The notes under the pieces are model-generated. The model saw only the letters and a list, made by a program, of their open reading frames with translations, made no database searches and was not told where the DNA came from. Below are positions 55,539-63,102 of a DNA stretch of 64,000 nucleotides, in pieces. Position 1 is the first letter of the stretch; each line of letters opens with the position of its first letter. The stretch covers positions 1-64,000 of the forward strand of contig CALCKT010000064.1 of NCBI GenBank assembly GCA_937965785.1. The letters run 5' to 3'. Both the position numbers and the translations under genes were made by a program. This DNA comes from an uncultured Propionibacteriaceae bacterium. Its GTDB lineage: Bacteria; Actinomycetota; Actinomycetes; Propionibacteriales; Propionibacteriaceae.

Positions 55539-57212
55539 TCACCGCGGCACGGCCCGGGCGGCAACCCGCCCCCGGTCGAACTCGAAGACCCGGTCCGCCG
55601 AGTCGAGGTGCTCCAGGCGGTGCGTGATCTCGATAACGGTCAACCCGGGGAGGTCGCGTTCCAGATTGGCCCGGATGCGGGCCTCCAGGCCGGTGTTCAG
55701 GTTGGCCGTGAACTCGTCCAGCACCAGCACCCGCGGCTTCACCAGCAGTGCCCTGGCCAGGCAGAGGCGTTGCAGCTGCCCGCCCGAGAGTTCCCGCCCG
55801 TCGCGGCCCGTCCGGGTCGCAAGGTCCTGCGGCATGGCCCGTACCTCGTCGGCCAGCTCGGCGACCGCCAGGGCGTGCCACAGGTCCTCGTCAGTGGCGT
55901 CGGGGGCGCCCAGCCGCAGGTTCTCGGCGATGGTGGCATCCAGTACCTGCCCGCGCTGCGGCACCAGGACGATGGCGCGGCGCAGGGAATCGAGGGTGTA
56001 TTCGCGCACGGAGGTGCCGTCGATCAGGATGTCGCCGCCGGTCAACTCGTCGTAGCGGAGTAGCAGCTGCGCGGCCGTCGACTTGCCCGACCCGCTGGCA
56101 CCGACGAACACCGTCCGTCCGCCCGGGGTCGCGGTCACCGAGACCCCCGACAGCGCCAGGTTGCCGGGCAGGGCACCCGGGTAGCGGTAGTCGACGTCGC
56201 GCCACTCGATGCTCGGCGGTGCCTCCAGGCGCAGCTCCCGCGGACCGTCCGAAACCGCCTCGGGTGTGTGGCACAGCTCCCAGAGTCGCCTGGCCGCGCT
56301 CAGCGAGTGATCGAGGTATCCGACGGCGTCCTCCACGCCCCGCGGCCCCTCGAACAGCCGCAGTGACGCCGCCGCCAGGGCTGCCACCAGCAGCGGATCG
56401 AGCTGCGCCGAGATCCCGGTCCACATGATCGAGGCAGCCGAGACCAGGGTCAGTGCCAGGTTCGCGCCGCGCCGCAGACCCTTGAAGACCAGCGGGGGCA
56501 TCGCCGCATCGCGCACCCGGGAGCCGAGTTCGTCGAGTTCCTCGATCCGGCTGCGCTGGTGGCCGTAGGAGAGGACCTCGTCGATCCCGTAGACCGAGTC
56601 GGTGGCGTGCGCGGTCAGCTGCCCGCGCAGCCGCAGCCCCTCCGCGGTCGAGCGGAGCGACCGCCGCAACCCCACGAACGGCACCACCAGCAGGGCGACC
56701 GCGACGCAGACCGCCGGGATCGCGACCAGGCCCCAGCCTGCCAGCGAGCCCACCGTAACCAGGGCGGCGGTCGGCACCACGAAGGCCGACACCAGCGGCG
56801 CGAAGGTGTGGGCGTAGACCACCTCGATGCGGTCCACGTCGCGGGTCAGCGTCGGCAACAGGTCACCGGAACGGTTCCGGAGCACCACGGCCGGCGCCTT
56901 CGGCCACAGCGACGCGAAGGCGTGACCGCGCAGCAGTTCCAGGGCCTTGAAGGCGACGTAGTGGCCCGTGAACTGTTCCGCGTAGTAGGCCAGCGCCTTG
57001 GCCAGCGCGACCACCACTATCCAGAGCAGCAGCCCACCGATGGGGTGGCCGGATGCGAAGGACGCCACCATCAGCCCGGCCAGCCCGAACAACACCAGTT
57101 CGAGACTCAGGTTGATGCAGCGCAGCACTGAGGAAACCAGCAGCGGCGGGTGAACCGGACGGGTGATGCCGGTCAGCCAACGGATCAGTCCAAGGGTGTT
57201 CGGGGTCTTCAT
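55539..57212 (-). CDS. ABC transporter, permease-ATPase fusion (subunit 2)
   Basis: 557-residue half-transporter of the exporter fold, six membrane segments in the first ~310 residues. ATPase: Walker A FVGASGSGKSTAA, signature LSGGQLQRLCLARALL, Walker B VLVLDEFTANLN and H-loop IEITHRLEHL. Similar to the IrtB/CydC-type proteins; translation is coupled to subunit 1 by a 4-base overlap, so the two form a heterodimer. The shared iron box argues for siderophore or haem handling. Confidence 0.82.
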   Translation of the reverse strand: MKTPNTLGLIRWLTGITRPVHPPLLVSSVLRCINLSLELVLFGLAGLMVASFASGHPIGGLLLWIVVVALAKALAYYAEQFTGHYVAFKALELLRGHAFASLWPKAPAVVLRNRSGDLLPTLTRDVDRIEVVYAHTFAPLVSAFVVPTAALVTVGSLAGWGLVAIPAVCVAVALLVVPFVGLRRSLRSTAEGLRLRGQLTAHATDSVYGIDEVLSYGHQRSRIEELDELGSRVRDAAMPPLVFKGLRRGANLALTLVSAASIMWTGISAQLDPLLVAALAAASLRLFEGPRGVEDAVGYLDHSLSAARRLWELCHTPEAVSDGPRELRLEAPPSIEWRDVDYRYPGALPGNLALSGVSVTATPGGRTVFVGASGSGKSTAAQLLLRYDELTGGDILIDGTSVREYTLDSLRRAIVLVPQRGQVLDATIAENLRLGAPDATDEDLWHALAVAELADEVRAMPQDLATRTGRDGRELSGGQLQRLCLARALLVKPRVLVLDEFTANLNTGLEARIRANLERDLPGLTVIEITHRLEHLDSADRVFEFDRGRVAARAVPR

Positions 57213-58951
57213 CGGGCAACCGCCGTTTCAAGAGGTAGCAGGACGCCGTCGCGCAGTTCGTGGGCCGCGTCGGCGATGGAGAGGAGGGAACGGCGGTGGG
57301 TGACCATGAGCACCGTCCATTCGGGGCCGATCTCGGCCAGGGCGGCGATGATGGCCGCCTCCGAGACCACGTCAACCTGGCTGGTCGGTTCGTCCAGCAG
57401 GAGGATGCGGCGACCCGACAGGAAGGCCCGGGCCAGGGACAGGCGCTGCGCCTGCCCGCCCGAGATCAGCTGACCGCGCTCGCCGACGTCGGAATCCAGG
57501 CCCTGCGGCATCCGCTCCACCTCATCGGCCACGTGGGCGCGGCGCAGGGCCTCCCACAGCTCCTCGTCGGTGGCCTCGGGGTTCGCGATGCGCAGGTTGT
57601 CGGCGACAGTGCCCGAGAACAGCCATGTGGACTGCGCGACGCAGGCCGAGATGCGGCAGACCTGTTCCGGTTCGAGCGACCCCAGGTCCCGGCCGTCGAG
57701 CACGACCGTTCCCTGCTGGGCGGGAAGGGTACCGCGGAGCAGCGACAGCAGCGTCGATTTCCCCGCCCCGGAAGGCCCCATGATCGCCACCTTGGCCCCG
57801 TACGGCACCTCGAGGTCGAGGCCGTTCAGGACGGGTCCGCGACCGTAGTCGTGGTGGACGCATCGCAGGCTGATGGCGGATTCGGTCGGTGCGGTTCCGG
57901 AGGTCGCGGTGGGACGCTCGGCGGAGACGTGCGACAGCTGCTGCCCGATGGCGCGCTGCGAGGCCAACCCACCCATGCCGATGTAGAAGAACCCGGCCAC
58001 CTGCACCAGGGGCTCCAGCATCAGGGTCAGCAGCAGGGCCACCGCGAGGCCCTGCCCCGGCGTGATCGCGCCCGACGCGAGGCGGGAGCCGATCAGGTGC
58101 ACGGACCAGCAGATCAGCAGCAGTGAGAAGGCTCCGTCGAGGACGATGATCACCACCTGGTTGCCCGCCAGCAACCGCATGATGGCCCGGCGGTTGGTCT
58201 CACCCTGGGCACGCAGCCGCTCCTCGGTTCGGCTGCCCGCGTTCAGCAGGCGGATGGGGATCAGGTTGCGCAAAGCGTCCAGGTACTGCACGGCCAGGCG
58301 GCCGCGTTCCTTGCGGGAGGTCGCCGAGACCTTGCGGAACAGGCGCATGAATCCCCAGATCGCCAGGGGAACCAGGGGGCAGGCTGCCATGATCCCGAGA
58401 CCCAGCAGCGGATCCAGGGAGGTGACATAGGTCAGGGTGAGGAAGGGAATGGCCAGCGCCGCGAGGGTGGAGCCCAGGTAGACCTGGCGGTACTCGGACA
58501 TGCGCTCCGCGTTGTCGGTCATGAGGGTCACCAGCTGGGCGGGGGAGGGCCTGCTGGCGGGTACGGGGCGACGGTGTCCGCGGCCGCGCCACGGCCGCAG
58601 CCCGGGGGCCGCGTGGGCCGCCGACGTGGCGGAATCGTTGGCCGGGGCGTCGGGACGCACTGCGGCACGGAAATGGGCATCCAGCAACCGGGTCCTGAGA
58701 CGGCGTTCCTCCTGGCGGGCCGACCACCCGCCGAGCAGCACCTCGGCGAAGGCGCAGCAGGCTGCCACCAGGGCGGTCACCCCGGCCCACAGCCAGCTGG
58801 CTGCATCCACGGTCCGGCCCCCGAGCGCGTCTCCCCAGGCCTGCCCGATGATCACGAGGGTCGTTCCCGTGAACGCCGCGGAGCCGACCCGAAGGGCGCC
58901 GACGAGCCGCGTCGCACGCCTACCGGATTTCGATACGGATACGTTGCCCAT
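57209..58951 (-). CDS. ABC transporter, permease-ATPase fusion (subunit 1)
   Basis: 580-residue partner. Membrane domain to about 340 with an Arg/Pro-rich insertion around residues 95-125 (HAAPGLRPWRGRGHRRPVP). ATPase: Walker A IMGPSGAGKST, signature ISGGQAQRLSLARAFL, Walker B ILLLDEPTSQVD and H-loop VTHRRSLL. The start at 58951 is chosen because it begins at MGNVSVSKSGRR with AAGGAACG before it and lies 11 bases after a DtxR-like box. Such pairs in actinobacteria often import siderophores despite the exporter fold. Confidence 0.83.
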   Translation of the reverse strand: MGNVSVSKSGRRATRLVGALRVGSAAFTGTTLVIIGQAWGDALGGRTVDAASWLWAGVTALVAACCAFAEVLLGGWSARQEERRLRTRLLDAHFRAAVRPDAPANDSATSAAHAAPGLRPWRGRGHRRPVPASRPSPAQLVTLMTDNAERMSEYRQVYLGSTLAALAIPFLTLTYVTSLDPLLGLGIMAACPLVPLAIWGFMRLFRKVSATSRKERGRLAVQYLDALRNLIPIRLLNAGSRTEERLRAQGETNRRAIMRLLAGNQVVIIVLDGAFSLLLICWSVHLIGSRLASGAITPGQGLAVALLLTLMLEPLVQVAGFFYIGMGGLASQRAIGQQLSHVSAERPTATSGTAPTESAISLRCVHHDYGRGPVLNGLDLEVPYGAKVAIMGPSGAGKSTLLSLLRGTLPAQQGTVVLDGRDLGSLEPEQVCRISACVAQSTWLFSGTVADNLRIANPEATDEELWEALRRAHVADEVERMPQGLDSDVGERGQLISGGQAQRLSLARAFLSGRRILLLDEPTSQVDVVSEAAIIAALAEIGPEWTVLMVTHRRSLLSIADAAHELRDGVLLPLETAVAR

Positions 58952-58961
58952 TTCACGTTCC

Positions 58962-58980
58962 TTAGGCACGCTTAACCTCC
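58962..58980 (-). promoter_or_regulatory. DtxR/IdeR-like iron box
   Basis: TTAGGCACGCTTAACCTCC matches the 19-base DtxR/IdeR consensus (TTAGGTTAGSCTAACCTAA) at about 13 positions, with both core half-sites TTAGG and TAACCT intact. It overlaps the ribosome site of the ABC operon, so the repressor would block initiation when iron is plentiful. Confidence 0.6.
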
Positions 58981-59247
58981 TGCAACATGGTGTCTCAAAG
59001 ATAGCTGATGTGGCCGCCCGTGCCAATCCTCTGGAGTGTCCGGGACCTTGGGAGGTGCGCGGACGGGAACCCGGCTGCCGTGCGGGCGGTGGTGATGCGC
59101 GCTTCGGGAGTCGCAGGGATGGGATTCCCTGGTGGGATGGGTGACCCGGAATGCCGGTGAACCGGGGTGCCGGAGCGGGTGACGGGCGTCCGGGGCCTGC
59201 GGCCGGCCCGGTTGCCTTCTGCTCGGTGCGGGCTTCGAGGGGCGGAT

Positions 59248-59276
59248 TTGTGACCCGCTGGATTGTCGCCTAGAAT
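59248..59276 (+). promoter_or_regulatory. promoter of rplJ-rplL
   Basis: TTGTGA (59248-59253), exactly 17 bases, TAGAAT (59271-59276). The next ~170 bases form the L10 leader. Confidence 0.75.
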
Positions 59277-59284
59277 TCCCCGAG

Positions 59285-59435
59285 CCGAAGACCGCAGGTG
59301 ACGCAAGTCTCAATTCCTCCGCATGGGGGAGCCCGCGCAGGTGACCGCAAGCCAGCAGGCATCGTTCCTGCCCGCCCCGCGCCACCGGCGTCGGGGTTTC
59401 TTTCATCTTCTGGGGTCGAGGGCGACAACAGTTAT
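59285..59435 (+). promoter_or_regulatory. ribosomal protein L10 leader RNA
   Basis: The 5' leader of rplJ contains two similar GCAGGTGACNGCAAG blocks (59294-59307 and 59336-59350), a G/C-rich stem and a closing hairpin ending in GGGGTTTCTTTC (59395-59406). This layout fits the L10 leader through which L10(L12) represses its own translation or transcription. Secondary structure has not been computed. Confidence 0.6.
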
Positions 59436-59448
59436 GGAAGGAGACCCA

Positions 59449-60060
59449 ATGGCGAGGCCGGAAAAGGCTGCCAAGGTTTCGGAGCTGGGACAGAAGTTCA
59501 CGGACTCCGCGGCCGTGGTGCTGACCGAGTACCGTGGTCTCACCGTCAAGGACCTGCAGGATCTGCGCAGGTCCCTCGGTGATGGTGCCACCTACGCCGT
59601 TGCGAAGAACACCCTGGCCCTGCTCGCGGCCAGGGAAGTGGGCATCGAGGGCATCGAGTCGACGCTCGTCGGCCCCACCGCGTTCGCCTTCATCACCGGC
59701 GACATCGCCAAGGTGACCAAGGGGCTGCGCGACTTCGCGAAGGCACATCCGTTCCTGGTTATCAAGGGAGGCGTTCTCGAGGGTAGGTTCCTCGACGCCA
59801 AGGCGGTTCTCAAACTCGCCGACCTCGAGTCCCGCGAGGTCCTGCTGTCCAAGATGGCTGGCGCCATGAAGGGCAGCCTTGCGAAGGCCGCTGGCACTCT
59901 GGCAGCTCCGCTGTCGAAGAGTGCCCGCCTGCTCGGTGCGCTGCAGAGCGCCGCCGAGGAGAACCCGAACCTGATCGGTGGAGCCGGCTCGGCGCCTGCC
60001 ACCGAAACCAAGAACGAGGACGCCGCCGCTGGCGACGTCACCCCGGCCGAAGAGGCCTGA
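59449..60060 (+). CDS. rplJ: ribosomal protein uL10
   Basis: 203-residue L10, base of the L12 stalk. It contains VVLTEYRGLTVKDLQDLRRSLG (about 24-45), the rRNA-binding core and an acidic C-terminal end with NEDAAAGDVTPAEEA. The ATG at 59449 with GAAGGAGA before it; the open frame upstream is the leader RNA. Confidence 0.96.
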   Translation: MARPEKAAKVSELGQKFTDSAAVVLTEYRGLTVKDLQDLRRSLGDGATYAVAKNTLALLAAREVGIEGIESTLVGPTAFAFITGDIAKVTKGLRDFAKAHPFLVIKGGVLEGRFLDAKAVLKLADLESREVLLSKMAGAMKGSLAKAAGTLAAPLSKSARLLGALQSAAEENPNLIGGAGSAPATETKNEDAAAGDVTPAEEA

Positions 60061-60134
60061 GCAGCAGCCGCTGCGGAAAAGAAATCCGTCGCAGCTTGAC
60101 TGCTTGCGATGCTTGATCGAAAGGAACGCCCATC

Positions 60135-60530
60135 ATGGCGAAGCTCACCAAGGAAGAGCTCCTTGACGCCTTCAAGGAGATGACCCTCATCGAACTGTCC
60201 GAGTTCGTGAAGCTGTTCGAGGAGACCTTCGACGTCACCGCCGCTGCCCCGGTCGCCGTCGCCCAGGCCGCCGCTCCCGCCGCCGGCGGTGGCGACGATG
60301 CCGCCGAGGAGGCCGACTCCGGCAAGGTCGATGTCGTCCTCACCTCGGGTGGCGACAAGAAGATCGCCGTCATCAAGGAGGTGCGCGCCCTCACCAGCCT
60401 CGGCCTGAAGGAGGCCAAGGACCTGGTGGAGTCCGCTCCGAAGCCCGTCCTCGAGCAGGTCGAGAAGGATGTCGCGGAGAAGGCCAAGGCTGCCCTCGAG
60501 GCCGCCGGCGGCTCCGTCGAGCTCAAGTGA
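60135..60530 (+). CDS. rplL: ribosomal protein bL12
   Basis: 131-residue L7/L12: N-terminal dimerisation helices (MAKLTKEELLDAFKEMTLIELSEFVKLFEE), Ala-rich hinge (AAAPVAVAQAAAPAAGG) and C-terminal domain with KKIAVIKEVRALTSLGLKEAKDLVE. Terminator follows at 60561. Confidence 0.97.
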   Translation: MAKLTKEELLDAFKEMTLIELSEFVKLFEETFDVTAAAPVAVAQAAAPAAGGGDDAAEEADSGKVDVVLTSGGDKKIAVIKEVRALTSLGLKEAKDLVESAPKPVLEQVEKDVAEKAKAALEAAGGSVELK

Positions 60531-60560
60531 TCCCGGCCGGGGAACCGGCGTTGATCATCC

Positions 60561-60593
60561 AGGAGGCCCGCCCCTGCCAGGGGCGGGCCTCCT
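60561..60593 (+). terminator. intrinsic terminator after rplL
   Basis: A perfect 15-bp stem (60561-60575 with 60579-60593) with a 3-base loop, 31 bases after the rplL stop. Confidence 0.88.
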
Positions 60594-60622
60594 GTCGTGT
60601 GTGTCGCGGGTACGGTCGGGGG

Positions 60623-61270
60623 ATGGGATGTCGATCGGTCTGGGGAGTCGCGGCGGGTCTGTGGGCCGCGGCCGAGATCGTCGAAGCCGTGGCGGCGCGG
60701 TGCCTCGCGAGGGGAGCCACCCGGGAGGCCGTGGTGGTGCTTCCCGGTTTCCGCAACGAGAACCCGGCGCGGATCAACCGGTGGCGGGCCGGCGTTGCGC
60801 TGCGAACGGCCAGGCACCTGGGGCCGGGCACCCGCATCATCGCCTCGGGCGGGGATCCCGCCGGGGTCGGGGTCGCGGAGGCGGATCTGCTGGCCGCCGA
60901 ACTCCGTCGCAGGGGATTCACCGGTGAGATCATCACCGAGACGCAGTCGCGGACCACGTGGGAGAACGCCCGACGGGTGTTGCCGCTGCTGGGTTCGGCC
61001 AGCTGCATAGCGGTCGCATCCAACCCGTTGCACGGGCTGAAGCTGCGGCTCCACCTCGCGGCCCTGGAACCGGGACTCCGCCAGCGGTTCGTCGCGGCGC
61101 AGGACTACCGCCCTCTCGAGCTGGGTCCGCTTCGAGTGCTCTCAACCGTCATCGGGGTGGGGGACCTGCTGCGTCTGCTCCGCGACAGGCACCGGGATCG
61201 CTGCGGACGGGAGACCCCCGGACTCACCAGTCGGGTGCTGGGCGGAGGACTCGCGCGCTGGTTCGGATGA
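60623..61270 (+). CDS. YdcF/DUF218-like protein
   Basis: 215 residues of the DUF218 alpha/beta type: VVVLPGFRNENPARINRWRAGVALRTARHL, IIASGGDPAGVGVAEADLLAAELRRRG, ITETQSRTTWENARRVLPLL and IAVASNPLHGLKLRLHLAAL, where the Gly/Glu/Arg pattern of the fold is clear. It lacks the membrane helix of periplasmic relatives. The ATG at 60623 is chosen by homology; the gene follows the rplL terminator by 30 bases and needs its own promoter. Confidence 0.78.
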   Translation: MGCRSVWGVAAGLWAAAEIVEAVAARCLARGATREAVVVLPGFRNENPARINRWRAGVALRTARHLGPGTRIIASGGDPAGVGVAEADLLAAELRRRGFTGEIITETQSRTTWENARRVLPLLGSASCIAVASNPLHGLKLRLHLAALEPGLRQRFVAAQDYRPLELGPLRVLSTVIGVGDLLRLLRDRHRDRCGRETPGLTSRVLGGGLARWFG

Positions 61271-61349
61271 GCAGGATCGTCGAGGACACCGGGTCCTGAG
61301 CGCGACATCGTCACTCAGGTCGCTACTCGTCCCCTGCCTCGATTCCTGA

Positions 61350-61530
61350 CCTTTCCCATCCCATCACCCTTGCCATCCCATCACCCTTGCCATCCCCTAG
61401 CCCTTGCCGTCCCTTCGCCCTTGCCGTCCCTTCGCCCTTGCCGTCCCTTCGCCCTTGCCATCCCGGCTTACCTCTGCCATCTCCCGGCTTATCCTTGCTG
61501 TCTCCCGGGCCTGCCCCTGCTGTCTTCTGG
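61350..61530. repeat. 17-bp tandem array (CCCTTGCC type)
   Basis: Units of 17 bases, CCCTTGCCRTCCCWTCG-like, begin at 61350, 61367, 61384, 61401, 61418, 61435 and 61452. The three at 61401-61451 are identical, then the array decays toward the palindrome at 61531. It fills the space between the YdcF gene and the palindrome. Confidence 0.85.
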
Positions 61531-61601
61531 CGCGAATCGCGGAGGTTCGACGGTTCAACGTCGCCACCCGACGTTGAACCGTCGAACCTCCGCGATTCAC
61601 G
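61531..61601. repeat. long palindrome, family member 2 of 3
   Basis: Two 33-base arms (61531-61563 and 61569-61601) are complementary at 32 of 33 positions and enclose CCACC. Each arm reads CGCGAATCGCGGAGGTTCGA then CGGTTCAACGTCG. Sixty bases beyond it is the stop of the convergent DUF559 gene; no T-run follows. Confidence 0.92.
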
Positions 61602-61660
61602 CTCGTGGGGTGTGGGGCGGGGGCGGTGCGGGTGTGTTTCGGGGGCGGTGCGGATGTGTT

Positions 61661-62509
61661 TCAGAAGCGGTGTTTGGGAGCATGTTGGTGTTGCCGCGAC
61701 CGGACGAAGGAGTGGATGAGGCCGTAGAGACGGGGCCACTCGTCGCGGATCTGCGGCCAGGTGACGCGGATGGTGGTATAGCCCAGCAACAGGGCGTTCT
61801 GGTCGCGCAGGCGGTCTTTCTCGAACTGTTCGGAGGTGTCGTGGAACTCTTTCCCGTCGGCCTCGATGATGAGGGAGCTTCCCGCCAGCAGGTCAACGCG
61901 TCCGATGCCCGGTATCTCCACCTGGGGTGTGCACTGAATCCTCGCGTTGTGCAATCGGAACCGGAGGACGGTCTCCAACGGGGAGTCGCTGCGACCGTCG
62001 GCAAGAGCGATCAGTCGCAGGGCCCGTCCGCTCACGGCGGAAGCCCAATCCCGGAGTTGTCCCCGGCCTCGGATTCCTCGTCGCAGGATGCTGTCCAGTA
62101 CAACCAGGGTGTGCTCGTCCCCGTGGTTCCTGAGGGTGACCTCGAGAGCGGTCTCCAAGGTGTCGACAATCTCGTCGCCGGGTGGCGCCGGGAGGTTGCA
62201 GGAACACATCCTTTCCGGGAGTGGACGGGTGCGTTTGCAGTATTCGGAACGCCGCACGTGCAGCAGACGAGTGGGCAACGTGTCGGTTCCGTGATGGGCC
62301 AGGGCCGAGAGGCAGGTCAGTGTCGCACCCGCACGAGCTGTATCGATCAAGGTGTCCGGTGTGCCTCGAAGCGCGACTCGACTTCGGTCGATGCGGATCA
62401 GGTCACCGGTGGCGAGGGCAGCCTCGTACTCTCGGCGAGTGATACCTGAGCGCAGCACGTCCTGACGGCTGGTGATGCCGAGGTGGGGTTTGGTCCCGTA
62501 GAGGTTCAT
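61661..62509 (-). CDS. DUF559-type endonuclease-like protein with N-terminal AbiEi-like HTH
   Basis: 282 residues. N-terminal winged-helix-like region (GITSRQDVLRSGITRREYEAALATGDLIRIDRSRVALRG) as in AbiEi-type antitoxins; then a C-terminal Vsr/DUF559 fold with the catalytic set SPLETVLRFRLHNARI, PQVEIPGIGRVDLLAGSSLIIEADGKEFHDT and NALLLGYTTIRVTWPQI (Glu, Asp, ExDG). Start at 62509 by homology; a GTG at 62605 is possible. Bracketed by the palindromes at 61531 and 62764 and by two 17-bp arrays. Confidence 0.78.
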   Translation of the reverse strand: MNLYGTKPHLGITSRQDVLRSGITRREYEAALATGDLIRIDRSRVALRGTPDTLIDTARAGATLTCLSALAHHGTDTLPTRLLHVRRSEYCKRTRPLPERMCSCNLPAPPGDEIVDTLETALEVTLRNHGDEHTLVVLDSILRRGIRGRGQLRDWASAVSGRALRLIALADGRSDSPLETVLRFRLHNARIQCTPQVEIPGIGRVDLLAGSSLIIEADGKEFHDTSEQFEKDRLRDQNALLLGYTTIRVTWPQIRDEWPRLYGLIHSFVRSRQHQHAPKHRF

Positions 62510-62638
62510 GCCCACATCGTGGGAAGAGAACCCACGGAGGTGACCACCAATCCCCGAAACAGCTGCAGTTGTGGAAAAGGACGTCGCTCGGTGACGGTTG
62601 CTCACCCCCGCTCCGTCCCTTCAATGTGGGGTCCTTCT

Positions 62639-62740
62639 CGAAGTGGGGTCATCCCCGACGTGAGGTCGTCCCCGACGTGAGGTCGTCCCCGACGTGAGGT
62701 CTTCCTCGACGTGAGGTCTTCCCCGACGTGAGGTCTTCCT
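62639..62740. repeat. 17-bp tandem array (CGACGTGAGGTC type)
   Basis: Units of 17 bases, CGACGTGAGGTCKTCCY, begin at 62639 (diverged), 62656, 62673, 62690, 62707 and 62724. Five are well conserved. They lie between the DUF559 gene start and the palindrome at 62764. Confidence 0.88.
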
Positions 62741-62763
62741 AGACCTGGCGCCGAAGCATGCAC

Positions 62764-62828
62764 GAATCGCTGACATTCGACGTTTCAACGTCGCCACACG
62801 ACGTTGAAACGTCGAACGTCAGCGATTC
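62764..62828. repeat. long palindrome, family member 3 of 3
   Basis: Arms 62764-62793 and 62799-62828 (30 bases) are complementary at 29 positions and enclose CCACA. Compared with member 2, the arm reads CGCTGACATTCGACGTTTC where member 2 has CGCGGAGGTTCGACGGTTC, with matching changes in the opposite arm. Confidence 0.92.
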
Positions 62829-62837
62829 CTGCTCGCG

Positions 62838-62916
62838 GGAAGTGGGGAGTGGGGCGTGGGGAGCGCGGAGTGGGGAGTGGGGTGTGGGAAGTGGGGAGTG
62901 GGAATGGAGGCAGGGG
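62838..62916 (+). repeat. G-rich low-complexity tract, possible G-quadruplex
   Basis: About 80 bases of GTGGGGA-type units (GTGGGGAGTGGGG repeats) with at least seven runs of three to four G. The stretch at about 62871-62897 has four runs with loops of 3-4 bases. It lies right after palindrome 3 and about 90 bases before the rpoB promoter. Confidence 0.75.
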
Positions 62917-62981
62917 TGGGTGGGGCGGACGCCCTTGACGTGGGCGGCTATCATGTTCGTGACGAGGACTGTGCCCGTTGT

Positions 62982-63010
62982 TTGCGTATCGTCTTGATTC
63001 CGTCTATAGT
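62982..63010 (+). promoter_or_regulatory. rpoB promoter
   Basis: TTGCGT (62982-62987), exactly 17 bases, TATAGT (63005-63010), 93 bases before the start codon. Confidence 0.7.
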
Positions 63011-63102
63011 GATTTGTTGCCCTGCTCTGCAATCGTGCCCGTGATTTGACGCGGGTCCTTTGTTGTGCGACGAACCAGCCGCGTTCCCGGAAGGACCGAA
63101 TC

